Source: Eukaryota sp. TZLM1-RC
Lineage: Eukaryota > Metamonada: BaSk clade
Assembly: GCA_040285825.1 (NCBI GenBank)
Contig: JAUPSS010000005.1
Coordinates: forward strand, 310,001 to 374,000
Reading direction: 5' to 3'
DNA: 64,000 nucleotides
Both the position numbers and the translations under genes were made by a program. The notes beneath the pieces were generated by a model. It did not search any database. It was given only the letters and a program-made list of their open reading frames with translations, and was not told where the DNA came from. Within the stretch, counting starts at the first letter, position 1. Every line of letters starts with the position of its first letter. Positions 10,431 through 21,614 of this stretch are shown here, in pieces.

Positions 10431-10536
10431 AGTTTAATAAATACTATAAAGTTATAAACATATTTCACTGTAAACATTGAAGATATCCTTTTCTCAACAA
10501 TTACAAAACCAGGTCATATGAAGATTCAGTTGTGTG

Positions 10537-13500
10537 ATGTACTTCAATGTACTACTATGTTTGTTGCTTATACTTGCTGTCACAAAGTCGGCTACTCCAT
10601 CGGTAGATATATTTTCCAACACAGTTGACATCGATAGTCCTGAGATCAGTGAACCGACCCCATCCTCCAAAATCACCTGGGAGAGAGAGATCCAAATTCG
10701 GGGAAAGGGCTTCTTGGAATCTGAGCTTGATGTTCAATTTGGCCATGCTCGCTGTGGTTCAGTAGAATATGTTGATTCCACTCTCATCAAATGTCATGAT
10801 CTAGCTGACATACCTTCATCAAGCTTCACTTTACGTGTAACGTTTGCTGAAACTTCCCTCTCTGTTCCTTCCCTCATGTTCGAAAGTCCCATCATTACCC
10901 GCATTGTCAGCTCTGCCCCTGAGTCCAATTTCCCTTGCTTTGGTAACGTCACCATAGTTATATACGGAGCTAACTTTGACCAATCATCTCAAGTTATCTG
11001 GGATTCTTCACCTGTTGATAGTGTTGAATTCAAGTCAACCACTGAACTTCACATCCTTCTTCCTCCCGGATTTGGCCGTACTTCATTCTATGTACTCAAC
11101 CAAGGCTCCATCAGATCTCCTGCAACAGAAATTGTCTACGACATTCCTATCATTCACAAGATTGAATCCATGGATGGATTCCCTGTCAATGGTAATGTTT
11201 CAGTGTCAATCATTGGCGATAACTTCCCACTGTTCAATGAAACTGACATCAAAGTGGTAATCAACTCCAATCAAGAATGTGAAGATCCCTTCGTGTCAGC
11301 TGAAAGTACCATTTCTTGCATACTTCCTCCTGGTAGTGGTGGAGGGAACACCATCAAAGTCATTGTTAATGGAGAGTTTAAATCGTCCCCTGCCAACATT
11401 TTGGATTATAATAAACCCACAATAGATAGAGTAGAAGGCTCTTTTGCTACCAAAGGAGGAGATTTTATTAGCATTGTTGGTGAGGACTTTGGATTAGAAG
11501 GATCTAATGCAATTGTCAAAATAGGATCTCAATCATGCACCAATGTCTCCATCATCTCTTCTTCAAATATTACCTGCACACTTCCACCTAATGCAGGAAC
11601 TGGTCTTCGTGTTTCTGTTACTGTTGATGGGATTGACACGTCATCGTTCGTCACGATTGATATGGATCCTCCTATTGTAGAGTCATTTAGTCCTCAATAC
11701 CTCTCTTTGAATTCTGAATTGGTCTTGAAAGGTCGCAATTTCTGGACCGATGATGACGTGATTCGACTCTCTTTTGACCCTTTTATGCGTTGTCAAGATT
11801 TGATAGTCTCCATACCCCACGAAGAGATCAAATGTTCAAAATTTGAATCAGTTGATCCTCATTTATTCAGTCAAGACCCCAAAGTCAATGTTGTTCTCAG
11901 CATTATGAACCAAGATTCTGACCCAGTCACAATCCCAATCGCACCTTCTATTGTTTCTCTTTCATCAACCAGTCTCCCAACCAAAGGAGGTGCTGTGATT
12001 GAAGCAGAGGGTGTTAACCTAGAAGTACCAGAATTACAGGTCAAAATGAGATTGGATGACGTGATGGATGTCAATCAGTCAATTTTGATTGATGATGTTG
12101 ATATTCATTCTTCCACACTAATGTCGTTCTATCTTCCTTCTGGGTATGGAAGATTGACTGTTCTTCTCATGATTGATGATGAGATCGTCTCTTCTTTTCC
12201 TGGATCTTATGACGTTCCTGTATTGACCAGTGTTGACTCTGATGAGTTTCCGACTGTGGGAGGGTCAACAATCAAAGTGATTGGAGAGAATTTCTATGGT
12301 CCTGAAGCATCTGGAGAGGTCATAGTAGATGGAGAAGCATTAAATGCTACAATATTGAGTGATTCAGAACTTGAATTTCAGCTTCCTCCTGGTCAAGGCA
12401 TTTCTGAACTTAAGGTCAAAATTGGGTCATTGGTTTCTACATCTAAAATTTTCAAATATTCAACGCCTGAACTTTCTCTTTTATTAATTGATGACTTTTC
12501 CAAACATTTTATTCATTCCAATTACTCTTATGAAACAAGTGAATTAAAAATTGAGTTTTCTGGCAAAAATTTTGGTAGATTTAGTGATGAAATTTTCGTC
12601 TACATTGAGAACCAAAATGGACTCCAATTCGAATGTGCAAATATTGAACTTGTGCAACGTCATGCTGAGCTGTCATGTGCTATCTCTTACACTGAATCTG
12701 TTGGTGAGCTCAATGGGCCACTATCCATTGTTGTCAATGTTTCGGGACTTTCCAGTTCAGAATATGGGTTTAATCTTTCTCCAATAATTTATAACACGTC
12801 AGCAATCAAAAATGATGGGTTAATCAAAACTGATGGTTCTAGTTCCATGTTTATTCACGGAGTTAATCTGAAATATTTATCAAATGGGGATGTACTTGCA
12901 AAATTTTCACATGCTGATACCATAACACTTTCGAATTTTGACAGTAGCTCAAAAGTGGAGGTCAAAGTTCCCAAAGGTCAAGGGACTTTCTTTGTTAGTC
13001 TTGAAGGCAATCAATTTATGACAAATTCTCTCAACTCAGCATATTCTTCTCCTGGAATCACAAAAATTTCGGCTAGTCAGGGATTTTCAACACGAGGTGA
13101 TTCGCTTGTATTGTTGTTCGTCGAAAATTTGGGAGGGAAAAGAGAAGAGATCAAGTTGTATGTAGAAGGTCAAGATCAATCAATCGAAAAGATTGATTTC
13201 CAAGATAGTTTTGTTTCGTTCTTCCTTTCAGAAGGAGCAGGCAATTTAGCGATTGTTTTAGAAGTTTCTGGTCTCCAGTCGAGCTCCTATTTGTTGAATT
13301 ATGACCCTCCCGAAATATTCAATGTGTCAGCTGGTGATGACAAGTGGCCGACAGTTGGAAATTTTGAAATTGAGATCAATGGATCAAATTTTGGACCTAA
13401 AACCTCTAATGTGACAATTTTAGTCGGCCAAGACGAATGTCAAATCACCAGTCACGAACACACCTTCCTTTCTTGTTTAATGCCTTCCTTTCAGGGGGTT

Positions 13501-16326
13501 AACAACCTGACTGTCACTGTCGAAGGTCAGCAATCAAAACCCCAATCAATCAAAAGTGATGGACCTTCCGTTTCCAATATTGATAATGGTGACATGATTG
13601 CACTTGAAGATCCTTTTATCTTGTCTGGAAATAATTTTGGTAGTAATTCAAATGAAATTGTTTTGGAATTTGGCAAAGTTCAGTGCCCTATAATCGAAGT
13701 CAATCATCAAAAACTAAATTGTATTGGATTAGCTGATAAGATTTCCTCAGAATCTAGTCAAAATTTTTCAAATACTTTTGATCTTAGTCTTGAAGTTTCC
13801 GGTCAATCACATGTGATTAATGACCTTACTTTTGAACCTTCAATCATTTCAATCAAACCACTCAATAGTCAATCAATCAAGACTCAAGGGGGTCAATTAT
13901 TAGAAGTTTCTGGCCTAAATTGGCTTCCTGATGAAACTCCCTCTCTAAAATTTGGTCCGAATTCTGAAAAATTGGAAGTAATAGAGCTCACTAGGACATC
14001 TGCCAACAAGGCCACATTTACGCTACCACCTGGATCAGGAAATGTTGAGGTTTATCTGGTTTTTAATTCTATAGAAACTGGTCCTTTTCATTTTGCTTAC
14101 ACTGAACCAAAAATTGAAAGTTTGGAGTTTGAAAATGGTTTAATTCCCGCTACTGGTGGTGTCAATGTTGTCTTACATGGCTCAAATTTTGGAAGTAAAG
14201 ACCAAGTCTTGAAAATTCAATATGTTTTTGATCTTTTTGACACTGAATATGTGCTATATGCCGATGCAATCAATTCATCATCAGCCCACACTGTCAGACA
14301 ATTTCAACTGTTTCCTGGTTTTTCAAAGGTGTTTTTAACCCCTATTGTCGATAACATCAATGGTTCAGAATTCTCATTCCATTTTGACCGTCCTCTTTTG
14401 ACTTCTCTGGATTATGATTCGATTCCTACCACTGGTGGTGAAGTAAGTCTTGAATTTGTTAATTTTCCACCCAATTCTTCTCCATTTACACAAGTTGAAC
14501 TTGATTTGAACGTTTCAATCAACAATCAATCTGTTTCCTACGATTATTCAAGAAATTCAGATATTTTTGATCTATATTTGACCATTCCAGCTGGGGTTGG
14601 TGAATTATTGATTGATATCAATTCTGCTTTGTTTTCCATTGACTCTATTATCTTATCGTATGATAACCCTGCAATTTTCGAGGTTTTACCCAATCCTGTT
14701 CATTTTTCCAAGCCAATTGTCATCCAAGGACAAAATTTTGGCAGTGACCCCTCCCTGATCTCTTTATCGTTCTCTCAAAAATTCAATTGTTCCAACCTGT
14801 CAATTACCATTGATCATTTTGAATTAACATGCTTTGAATGGACCGCAACAAAGAATTCCTTCATTCAAGATCAGTTACTATTACTATCGGTTGGTGGATC
14901 CTCTACCAATGTCTCAATTGAAGTTTCCCGGTCAATTCTTTCATGGGTGGTCTCCCCTCCAACAGCAGTAAGTGATTCTAATATCACATTTTATGGTGCG
15001 GGATTGGATGACGTGTCAAAGGTCAAAATGACGTTTGATGACGTGGATTATGACCCTATTTATGTTGGTTCTGATCAGATTGTTTTCAAGTTACCTCATT
15101 TTAATGGAACAAGACAAGTAGATTTTTCTCTCCTTCTTGACGGAGAGGAAGTTTTGAACGAAATTTTTGTTTACAATGATCCTTCAATAGTAAAGCTCAG
15201 TGGTCATTTGTTGCCTGACGAAAATTTCACAATCGTTGGTGAAAATTTGGGCAATCTCGCTGATTTTGAGCTAAACATCAATGATAATGATGTTTCTGAT
15301 TGTTCTGTTGTTTCCTATTCAAGAATTGTTTGTCAAATGCCTTCTATTTCATGTGAATTACCAAATTTAATGGTGTTAAAAACTGATTCATTTACACTTA
15401 ACCACACCTTTGATGCGTCTGCTCCATACATTAAGCCATTAAACGATCACCCCTTGCTTGAGGGTTCCACAATCGGTATTGAGGGAGCCTTTGGACCCGA
15501 AGAATGGGAAAGAAGTGTGTATATAGATGAAGAAGAAGTTGACTTCACCTTCCTTAACCACAAAACCCTTGAAATAAAGTTTCCCCAAGGTCATGGCCAA
15601 CGGAACCTTACTGTGGAGCTGTGTGGTTCGTTATCATCCACCATTCGCTTCTCATATGTTCCACCTTCTATTCAAGCCTTTGAATCTGGCCCCCCAAGCA
15701 CAGTAGGTGGATTCAAAACAATCTTGGGTAATGGTTTCACTTCTACTATTCATGTGAGTACTGAAGCAAAGTTCATTAGTAACTCAAGAATTCAAGTGTA
15801 CATTCCACCAGGTGCAGGGAAGAACCATTCACTCCAAATAAGAGCATCTGGATTGTCCTCCAATGAATTTTACTACGACTACCAGCCACCCATCATTGAT
15901 AAAACATCCTCCTTGAAAAAAACAGGAGGAAAATTAGTTATTAATGGCCACAATTTTGGACCTAGTGGTGAATTCATTGATGAAGTCCTGGTTGGTTCAA
16001 AGAAATGCACAGGTATAAAACTGGAAAAACCACATGAAAAGATCTCCTGTAAGGCTCCACCCATTACCCCTCACTCTTCTGAGGAATCTGTAGTAGTATC
16101 CATTGCTGGACAGACAGCCACTGGATTGATCTTATTTAGTGAGCAAGAAGATCAATTGAATTGGTTCTTTTGGGGTTTAATTCTGGTTGTTTTTGTTCTT
16201 GTTTTGGTAATAGTGTTTATTAGACCTATAAGACAAGGAGTGGTTAACAGGATTAGAAGCTTGTTTGGTAGGTTTAAGAGAAGAAGGCCTTCTCCAGTAG
16301 GTGTTGATATAGAAGAGGCAGCATAG
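10537..16326 (+). CDS. Giant type I membrane protein with about 20 IPT/TIG repeats
   Basis: The 1,929-residue product starts with a hydrophobic signal peptide (YFNVLLCLLLILAV). It is then almost entirely tandem Ig-like IPT/TIG domains of about 85-100 residues. Each contains a recurring G-x-N-F-G-type turn (GANFDQS, GEDFGLEG, GENFYGPE, GSNFGPKTS, GNNFGSNS, GHNFGPSGEF) and a P-P-G-x-G or similar hairpin. Near the C-terminus a transmembrane helix (about WFFWGLILVVFVLVLVIVF) is followed by a short basic tail rich in Arg and Lys. Many N-x-S/T sites suggest heavy glycosylation. Such proteins act as surface receptors or adhesins in animals (fibrocystin, plexins) and as surface proteins in protists. 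The exact role here is unknown. An in-frame GTG directly precedes the ATG at 10537, which is taken as start. No intron is needed over 5.8 kb. Confidence 0.9.
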   Translation: MYFNVLLCLLLILAVTKSATPSVDIFSNTVDIDSPEISEPTPSSKITWEREIQIRGKGFLESELDVQFGHARCGSVEYVDSTLIKCHDLADIPSSSFTLRVTFAETSLSVPSLMFESPIITRIVSSAPESNFPCFGNVTIVIYGANFDQSSQVIWDSSPVDSVEFKSTTELHILLPPGFGRTSFYVLNQGSIRSPATEIVYDIPIIHKIESMDGFPVNGNVSVSIIGDNFPLFNETDIKVVINSNQECEDPFVSAESTISCILPPGSGGGNTIKVIVNGEFKSSPANILDYNKPTIDRVEGSFATKGGDFISIVGEDFGLEGSNAIVKIGSQSCTNVSIISSSNITCTLPPNAGTGLRVSVTVDGIDTSSFVTIDMDPPIVESFSPQYLSLNSELVLKGRNFWTDDDVIRLSFDPFMRCQDLIVSIPHEEIKCSKFESVDPHLFSQDPKVNVVLSIMNQDSDPVTIPIAPSIVSLSSTSLPTKGGAVIEAEGVNLEVPELQVKMRLDDVMDVNQSILIDDVDIHSSTLMSFYLPSGYGRLTVLLMIDDEIVSSFPGSYDVPVLTSVDSDEFPTVGGSTIKVIGENFYGPEASGEVIVDGEALNATILSDSELEFQLPPGQGISELKVKIGSLVSTSKIFKYSTPELSLLLIDDFSKHFIHSNYSYETSELKIEFSGKNFGRFSDEIFVYIENQNGLQFECANIELVQRHAELSCAISYTESVGELNGPLSIVVNVSGLSSSEYGFNLSPIIYNTSAIKNDGLIKTDGSSSMFIHGVNLKYLSNGDVLAKFSHADTITLSNFDSSSKVEVKVPKGQGTFFVSLEGNQFMTNSLNSAYSSPGITKISASQGFSTRGDSLVLLFVENLGGKREEIKLYVEGQDQSIEKIDFQDSFVSFFLSEGAGNLAIVLEVSGLQSSSYLLNYDPPEIFNVSAGDDKWPTVGNFEIEINGSNFGPKTSNVTILVGQDECQITSHEHTFLSCLMPSFQGVNNLTVTVEGQQSKPQSIKSDGPSVSNIDNGDMIALEDPFILSGNNFGSNSNEIVLEFGKVQCPIIEVNHQKLNCIGLADKISSESSQNFSNTFDLSLEVSGQSHVINDLTFEPSIISIKPLNSQSIKTQGGQLLEVSGLNWLPDETPSLKFGPNSEKLEVIELTRTSANKATFTLPPGSGNVEVYLVFNSIETGPFHFAYTEPKIESLEFENGLIPATGGVNVVLHGSNFGSKDQVLKIQYVFDLFDTEYVLYADAINSSSAHTVRQFQLFPGFSKVFLTPIVDNINGSEFSFHFDRPLLTSLDYDSIPTTGGEVSLEFVNFPPNSSPFTQVELDLNVSINNQSVSYDYSRNSDIFDLYLTIPAGVGELLIDINSALFSIDSIILSYDNPAIFEVLPNPVHFSKPIVIQGQNFGSDPSLISLSFSQKFNCSNLSITIDHFELTCFEWTATKNSFIQDQLLLLSVGGSSTNVSIEVSRSILSWVVSPPTAVSDSNITFYGAGLDDVSKVKMTFDDVDYDPIYVGSDQIVFKLPHFNGTRQVDFSLLLDGEEVLNEIFVYNDPSIVKLSGHLLPDENFTIVGENLGNLADFELNINDNDVSDCSVVSYSRIVCQMPSISCELPNLMVLKTDSFTLNHTFDASAPYIKPLNDHPLLEGSTIGIEGAFGPEEWERSVYIDEEEVDFTFLNHKTLEIKFPQGHGQRNLTVELCGSLSSTIRFSYVPPSIQAFESGPPSTVGGFKTILGNGFTSTIHVSTEAKFISNSRIQVYIPPGAGKNHSLQIRASGLSSNEFYYDYQPPIIDKTSSLKKTGGKLVINGHNFGPSGEFIDEVLVGSKKCTGIKLEKPHEKISCKAPPITPHSSEESVVVSIAGQTATGLILFSEQEDQLNWFFWGLILVVFVLVLVIVFIRPIRQGVVNRIRSLFGRFKRRRPSPVGVDIEEAA

Positions 16327-16463
16327 AATAACCAATAAAGAATTTAAAAAAAAATCATAATTTACAACAAAAAGGTAATACCAGTCTATAATACAAAATA
16401 GATTGAGTATTAATATTGAGTATTAATACTGAATTAATAAACAATTGACTACCTGAAAAAAAG

Positions 16464-16886
16464 TTATATCTTGACATTGATTGGGGATAGTTTGCCTTCA
16501 AATCCTTCCTCAAGCAGAAGCTTTGTCTTATTTGTCGGACTTTCGGTTGGTTTTGTTCTCAACGTAGATGTGAACGCACCCACTGGGTAACCAAGTGAAG
16601 TTGGAAACCATGTCAATCCATTTGACTCATCCTCCACGCCGGGAGAGATCAACTGAGCTGTGAATTGGATCGGCTTGATTATAAGTTGACGCTGCTTTCT
16701 GAATGTTACGTACTCGCCAGTAATGACTTGATTTCTGTCTATGTGAATTCTTGTAGCAAAAGCATAGTCAATGATGGTCTTTGTGATCAAGTCTCTAGGC
16801 CATAAGAGGAAAGTTATCACGATGAAGAGTAGAGCTGTTAAAATGTAAAGGATCGAATCAGTGTAAAAATCAGCAAACGCATACAT
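16464..16886 (-). CDS. Small membrane protein of unknown function
   Basis: From the ATG at 16886 the frame gives 140 residues. A hydrophobic segment near the N-terminus (ILYILTALLFIVITFLLW) is probably one transmembrane helix, followed by a roughly 100-residue polar domain with several beta-like stretches. The frame is open for about 30 more codons upstream without an ATG (VERAQKVIKFFKQ...), so the true N-terminus may be on an upstream exon. The bases at 16890 downwards begin GTATGT, and an AACAG lies 54 nt further on, so an in-frame intron is also conceivable. I do not recognise the family. The gene converges on the IPT-repeat gene with 137 bp between stops. Confidence 0.5.
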   Translation of the reverse strand: MYAFADFYTDSILYILTALLFIVITFLLWPRDLITKTIIDYAFATRIHIDRNQVITGEYVTFRKQRQLIIKPIQFTAQLISPGVEDESNGLTWFPTSLGYPVGAFTSTLRTKPTESPTNKTKLLLEEGFEGKLSPINVKI

Positions 16887-16959
16887 ACGAAACGCTTGTA
16901 ACCACTTCAAGATTTTTTGTTTAAAAAATTTAATCACTTTTTGTGCTCGCTCTACTAAT

Positions 16960-17340
16960 CCTCTTACCTCTCAACCTTTGAAGTTGGGTGAAATACGAGC
17001 AGGAGTATTTTAATTATAATTGACAGGATGCAAATTGTCCCACATTCCTGAACACGTTTTTCTAATTGTGTATAACAGACGCTCTGGTTAGATTAAAACT
17101 TCAATTCTGACTTCTTTTGTTGTTGTTTTAGAAACTGCAAATCTGAGTTTTCTGTTGGGGATTCTTGTTTTCAACAACAGAAAGGTAGACTAATTTTGCA
17201 ATACATGAAGAAATATCCAAAATTCATTATTAGTAATGGATAATCTCAGTGGTTGTTTTCCCAATCGGTTAATTCTAATTTTCCAGAAAACAGTTACTAA
17301 TAATATAGACTACACTTAGTGAACGTTACCAAAACGAATT
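16960..17340. other. Spacer upstream of the small membrane-protein gene
   Basis: AT-rich, with no recognised coding or repeated sequence. It separates the minus-strand membrane-protein gene from a cluster of LINE fragments. Confidence 0.4.
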
Positions 17341-17344
17341 ACCA

Positions 17345-17700
17345 GAATGTATGATATTTTTGAAAGTACATGCAGCTCACATGTTTTGGATCATGATGAT
17401 CTTCGATAGAAAAACATACATACGTAAATCATTCACCCAATTCATCACTTTTTGTCACCGTTGTATCTCCATCCCTCGAGGACTTTGGTTATGTACTGAT
17501 AGGAAAGTCTTTGTAACTCAAATGGAAACATATTTCAAAATTCCCAGTTGGCCGATTAATAAGATATTATTATCACAAGGGAACTGTATTTGCTCATCGT
17601 CTTTGCAACCCATCTTACGTCATGATCTGTATTGTCCTAAACTCACAGTTCTTCATTGTATGAGGCTCTTAGAGGAACAGTTTTCATTATGGCAATTCAA
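17345..17700 (+). mobile_element. LINE-1 fragment (linker and CCHC finger)
   Basis: In two frames the sequence shows LCTDRKVFVTQMETYF, then C-I-C-S-S and L-R-H-D-L-Y-C. These match the segment before the endonuclease of LINE-1 (compare LCATNEAFVTKMKLYL, C-I-C-S-N and L-R-H-A-L-N-C at about 19310-19445). The fragment has no endonuclease or polymerase and contains a frameshift. Confidence 0.6.
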
Positions 17701-17739
17701 CCAAAAACGATTTGTCAACATTTTTTACTGTGCAATTTT

Positions 17740-18653
17740 GCTGTAAAAGTTTCAACAAAAAAAGTTAAAGATCTTTGAAAGCTTGGATTTTGAAGTTAGA
17801 CTTGTTTTGGCCACGAAAAAGACTCCCACTTTTGCACATCTTTTACAAGATATGTGTGATAGCACTTCTTTTGCCTTAGTAACAACAATTCCTCAAGTTT
17901 ATGATACTTTCTGAACTGACTCTGCTTGGACTTTGAATATGAGATTTCGTTCCTTTAGCTGGCCTGATAATTTACCTCATAGTTTAATTAGTAAATGTTC
18001 TCGAAAAATTACAATTACTCATTTGTTAAATTGTAAACATTTTATTACTTTTGAAAGCATGGTTCACGATGCTGCAAGAGACAAATTATATTGTATGTGT
18101 AAGACTCATGGAATTGAATCCTTTTTGGAACCTCTGTTGTCAAATCTGTTTGATACTGAAGATGATTTTGATAAGAATAATAGAGGTGATGTCATATTAC
18201 CTGGATTAGATGGAACCTTCATTTTAGTGGATGTGATGTCTGTTGGTCCATGATGAGCCTCAAATGGAGAGTTTGTTAATTCTGAAATTCATAATTCTCT
18301 TTCAAATGCTGAAAATTTCAAAATCAAAAAATACCATGAACGTTTGTCGAAATTGTCTAGTCAACAGCAAGCAAAATTCAAATTGTATCCATTTGTATTT
18401 TTTCTATTTGGCCCACTTGCTCCCACGGCTATACGTTTTTTGGCAGATTTTGAAATGATTGTAAAGAGAAGAACTAACAGAAATTTCAACAGGTTGTTTT
18501 GGCAAAATGGAATTGTGTTTTCTATTTTTAAGGAGATGTCGATGATGGTTTCTGATGCTTTGCTTTGTCTTGGATCTCACTATGAGAGAGTTGTATCCAG
18601 TGTTTTTGTTGTGGGAGAGGTGGATTTTTTAGATGGTGATTCACAAGTTTAGA
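17740..18653 (+). mobile_element. LINE-2 fragment: CCHC finger and restriction-like endonuclease
   Basis: A nearly continuous coding relic covers the finger (CSRK, HLLNC), MVHDAARDKLYCMCKT, the R-G-D-V...V-D-V-M-S endonuclease core, and the long C-terminal region ending V-D-F-L-D-G-D-S-Q-V. One frameshift lies near 18250, where the frame passes from 17933-18253 to 18344-18652. It supplies the empty-site reference for the Ty3 insertion at 49138 and the TA-element insertion at 48444. A LINE-1 fragment starts immediately after its stop codon. Confidence 0.72.
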
Positions 18654-18654
18654 A

Positions 18655-20100
18655 CCTCTTTTGTTTTGTTTGGCCATTCATCCTATTTTACTGCAAATTC
18701 AAGAGATGTTTCCTTCACTAAAATTGATTGCATATATGGATGATGATATGCTTATTGGTGATTTAAATATTGTGAAACAAGCAACTGTATGTTTTAAATA
18801 ATATTTACCAAAATGGGTCTCCGACTTAATTTACTTAAATGTGTTTTGTCATCGAATTCTCCAGTTTCCACAATAGTTGATGGTATTGAAAGTCAAGCCA
18901 AATTATATTCAATCGATGCTATTCGTCATTTGGGTTCGTTTTTAGGAAATAATGATGAAATTACCAAAAAATTGTTTGAAAAGTTGTACTCAATTTCAGA
19001 AAATTTGTTCCACTGTTTTTGCATTAAATAAAGAAATTTCAAAAATTGATGTAGAAAAAAGGGGTCGATGTTTTCCCCAATCATTCAATGGCAATATTTC
19101 AGAAAAAAATGTTTTAAGTTTGAAGTACACTCTTCGAACATTACAGAATCGATTGACTGGAATGTATAAAAAAGATCTTTATAATAATATATACAGCTCG
19201 GCTGTTTTAAATCAAGATCTTCACTCATTGTTATTGGAAAAGGGTGTTTGTGACAACAAGTCGTCAGATTCTTCACTTTTTGTAACTATTGTACCACGAA
19301 GATTTGGATTGTGTGCCACTAATGAAGCATTTGTAACAAAAATGAAATTATATTTGAACATCCCCATAAATCAATTATTATCAAAAGAAAAATGTATTTG
19401 TTCGAATTCACCTCAACTCACTTTGCGCCATGCTCTGAATTGCTCTAAATTGATAAATTATCGTTCTTCATTACATGATGCTGTTAAAGACACTGTTTTC
19501 AATATGGCACAAACTGCAAGGATATCGTGTATCAAAGAGCCCCTGCTGAAGGAAACACTTTCTCTGAATAATTTTGGTTCTGATGACAGAGGTGATGTAT
19601 ACTGTGATTGGATTGATAATTCTGAAGCTATTGTTGACTTTGTTTCATGTAATGTTGCAAATGATACTTTGGTTCACAGAAGAAAACTTAATCCTGTGGC
19701 TGCTCTGGATTTTAAAGGAAAAAAGAAACATAGAAAATATGATAAAGATATTGAAGAGGCTAATGTCGATAGAAATACACAGCTGGTTTTTATTACTTTC
19801 CCATTTTCGATAAATGGAAAATTAACAGTTGAAGCAGAAACTTTTTTGGATGACTTCCAAAAAATGGTGCAAGAAAAAACAATGAAAAGATTTGATATTT
19901 TTTCATGGCGTTCACGGATTCAATTTGCCATTATTAATAGATTACCTTGGTTTTCCAATCGAATAAGAGAAGCTTTAGCTAGACAGCAAGCAGATCAAGA
20001 TTTTGTAGATGAAATCTTGGTTCAATGATAGTCGTTTCATTAGTTATAAATTAATTTAATTAAGTGTGCAAATTCAATAAATACAAACATCTTCAAATCC
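18655..20100 (+). mobile_element. LINE-1 fragment with reverse-transcriptase palm, finger and endonuclease
   Basis: This is the longest LINE-1 copy. It opens inside the RT domain (PLLFCLAIHPILLQIQ), followed by the catalytic A-Y-M-D-D motif near 18730 and the thumb with L-H-L-G-S-F-L-G-like sequence near 18925. A frameshift near 19010 leads into a 358-codon frame (18952-20028) that holds the CCHC finger (C-I-C-S-N, L-R-H-A-L-N-C), HDAVKDTVFNMAQT, the R-G-D-V...I-V-D-F-V endonuclease core and the conserved end D-F-V-D-E-I-L-V-Q. A stop interrupts the RT near 18800. The 3' tail ends around AATTCAATAAATA. Domain order RT, CCHC, endonuclease is that of R2/NeSL-type elements. Confidence 0.8.
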
Positions 20101-20159
20101 ATATTTCAAAAAATTGTTGACTATATTTTTAAACTGTATAGTTATTTATTTATCAAATA

Positions 20160-20400
20160 ATGAATAAAAAATCATCAATTACACAACTAAAGCTCCACAT
20201 CCTCAAAACCTGCCTCTCCCACATCGAACCAGTTAATTCCTAAAGATTCAGAAAATTGCCCAAAAGAAGAAAGTGAATGAGAAATTAATTTCACCATTCC
20301 CTTAAAAATAAAAAATATAATCCAGTTTTGCCAGTTGAGACAAACGAGTTATGAACACATCAATAATTTGTTCATTATTTATAAATTGTTTTTCATTTCA
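20160..20400 (-). mobile_element. LINE-2 3'-end fragment
   Basis: On the minus strand this encodes the LINE-2 C-terminus (S-L-S-S-F-G-Q-F-S-E-S, ending G-F-E-D-V-E-L) and the following tail. It is closely similar to 21640-21800. It flanks the left side of the duplicated segment K1. Confidence 0.6.
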
Positions 20401-20411
20401 TTTGAAATCAA

Positions 20412-21597
20412 GTTGCTCAATCATCCAAATTGATACTGTTTATAGAAGGGAGTGACAGGCAATACTGGGTTGGTTTGTTCAAATAGATAATTAATACTTT
20501 TTAAACAAGCAATTTATAATCAATTACTCATTTTTGATACAATTTACTTACTGACTTGATCTGAAACGTTTATTATAAGGTATAATTATAAATAATTGGA
20601 AACCAAAATACTGCTAAAATTAGAACAATAAAAAACAGAAATTAAAATAGAAATTAAAACTGAAATTAAAATAGGAAACAGTTGTTAATTTAAAACTTAC
20701 ATGTTGTGTGATCAACACCCCATCAAAAATCCATTGATGATGTAACATGAGAGAAACAAAAGGAGAATTACTTGGAAAGGATAGTCGAAACAAAATCTTT
20801 CTTCTGTAACCTATTAAAATCTGGCCATGAAAACAGATTCAAACTGTTTCAACTGAGTCTTGGCTTCCATTGCATTAGTCATGAAGGTGTTAATGCGAAT
20901 GCACGTGTTCTGGAGAGCAATCCAATCTAGATCAGTCATTTAAAGACACTCACACCTGAAAAAATGAAGTTAATGGTCAACTAAGAATAGCCGACTTTGG
21001 TACTTCTAAAGTAATAGCTAACACCACCCGAATATCCACTTCTCTTACATTTACCCCCAAATATGCAGCTTTAGAGGTTTTTGATAATAGAATAACAGAA
21101 GCTTCTGATATTTATTCTATTGGAGTAATTGTCTGAGGATTACTTACCAATAAATTAGTTTTTGGAATGTACGACTCTGTCCCACTAGATGGAGAGTTGG
21201 TTCATATAGCAAAAGAGAAAAGGAGAAACAACAAACTTGAGCTTGGGTAAATAAATGTACTAATGAAAGCTGTTGACTAAAGGTATTAGCAATGGTGATT
21301 CGGCGTAAAACTGATGACGTGGCGTGACGTGGCATTGGTTCTTTTAAGGATTGGTGTGTGATCGGAGGTGGAGCTCAATGGGTACAGACGTGATGAACGG
21401 GCATGAACTTCAGGAGCAGTGGAGAGGGCAAACTTTCCTTGTGCAGTAAATTTGTTACAAAATTCTCGGCAAAGAGTGGTCCGTATTGTGACGGCAAAGG
21501 GGAGAGACCATTGACACATCTATAAACCATTGACAAGACGTTGATCAAAAAACATGCAAGTTTTGTGGGTCCTCATGAAAAGAGAATAAAAACCAAG
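20412..21597 (+). repeat. Duplicated segment K1 carrying a dead protein kinase
   Basis: About 1.2 kb is closely similar to 45847-47000, starting at TTGCTCAATCATCC and ending near GTCCTCATGAAAAGAGA. On the plus strand, 20963-21170 encodes the activation-loop region of a protein kinase: L-R-I-A-D-F-G-T-S-K (DFG), T-P-K-Y-A-A-L-E-V-F (APE region) and E-A-S-D-I-Y-S-I-G-V-I-V, followed by a stop where W is expected. The same stop is present in the other copy, so the gene was already dead when duplicated. On the minus strand a 41-codon frame (20814-20939) is intact in both copies. Both copies are embedded in LINE fragments. No terminal repeats or target duplication were found. Confidence 0.7.
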
Positions 21598-21614
21598 GCA
21601 ATTTCCAAATAGGA

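Noticed and set aside
21286-21519. 77-codon minus-strand frame conserved in segments K1 and K2
   Set aside because: The two versions differ at about eleven residues, with most base changes altering amino acids, so the frame does not look constrained.
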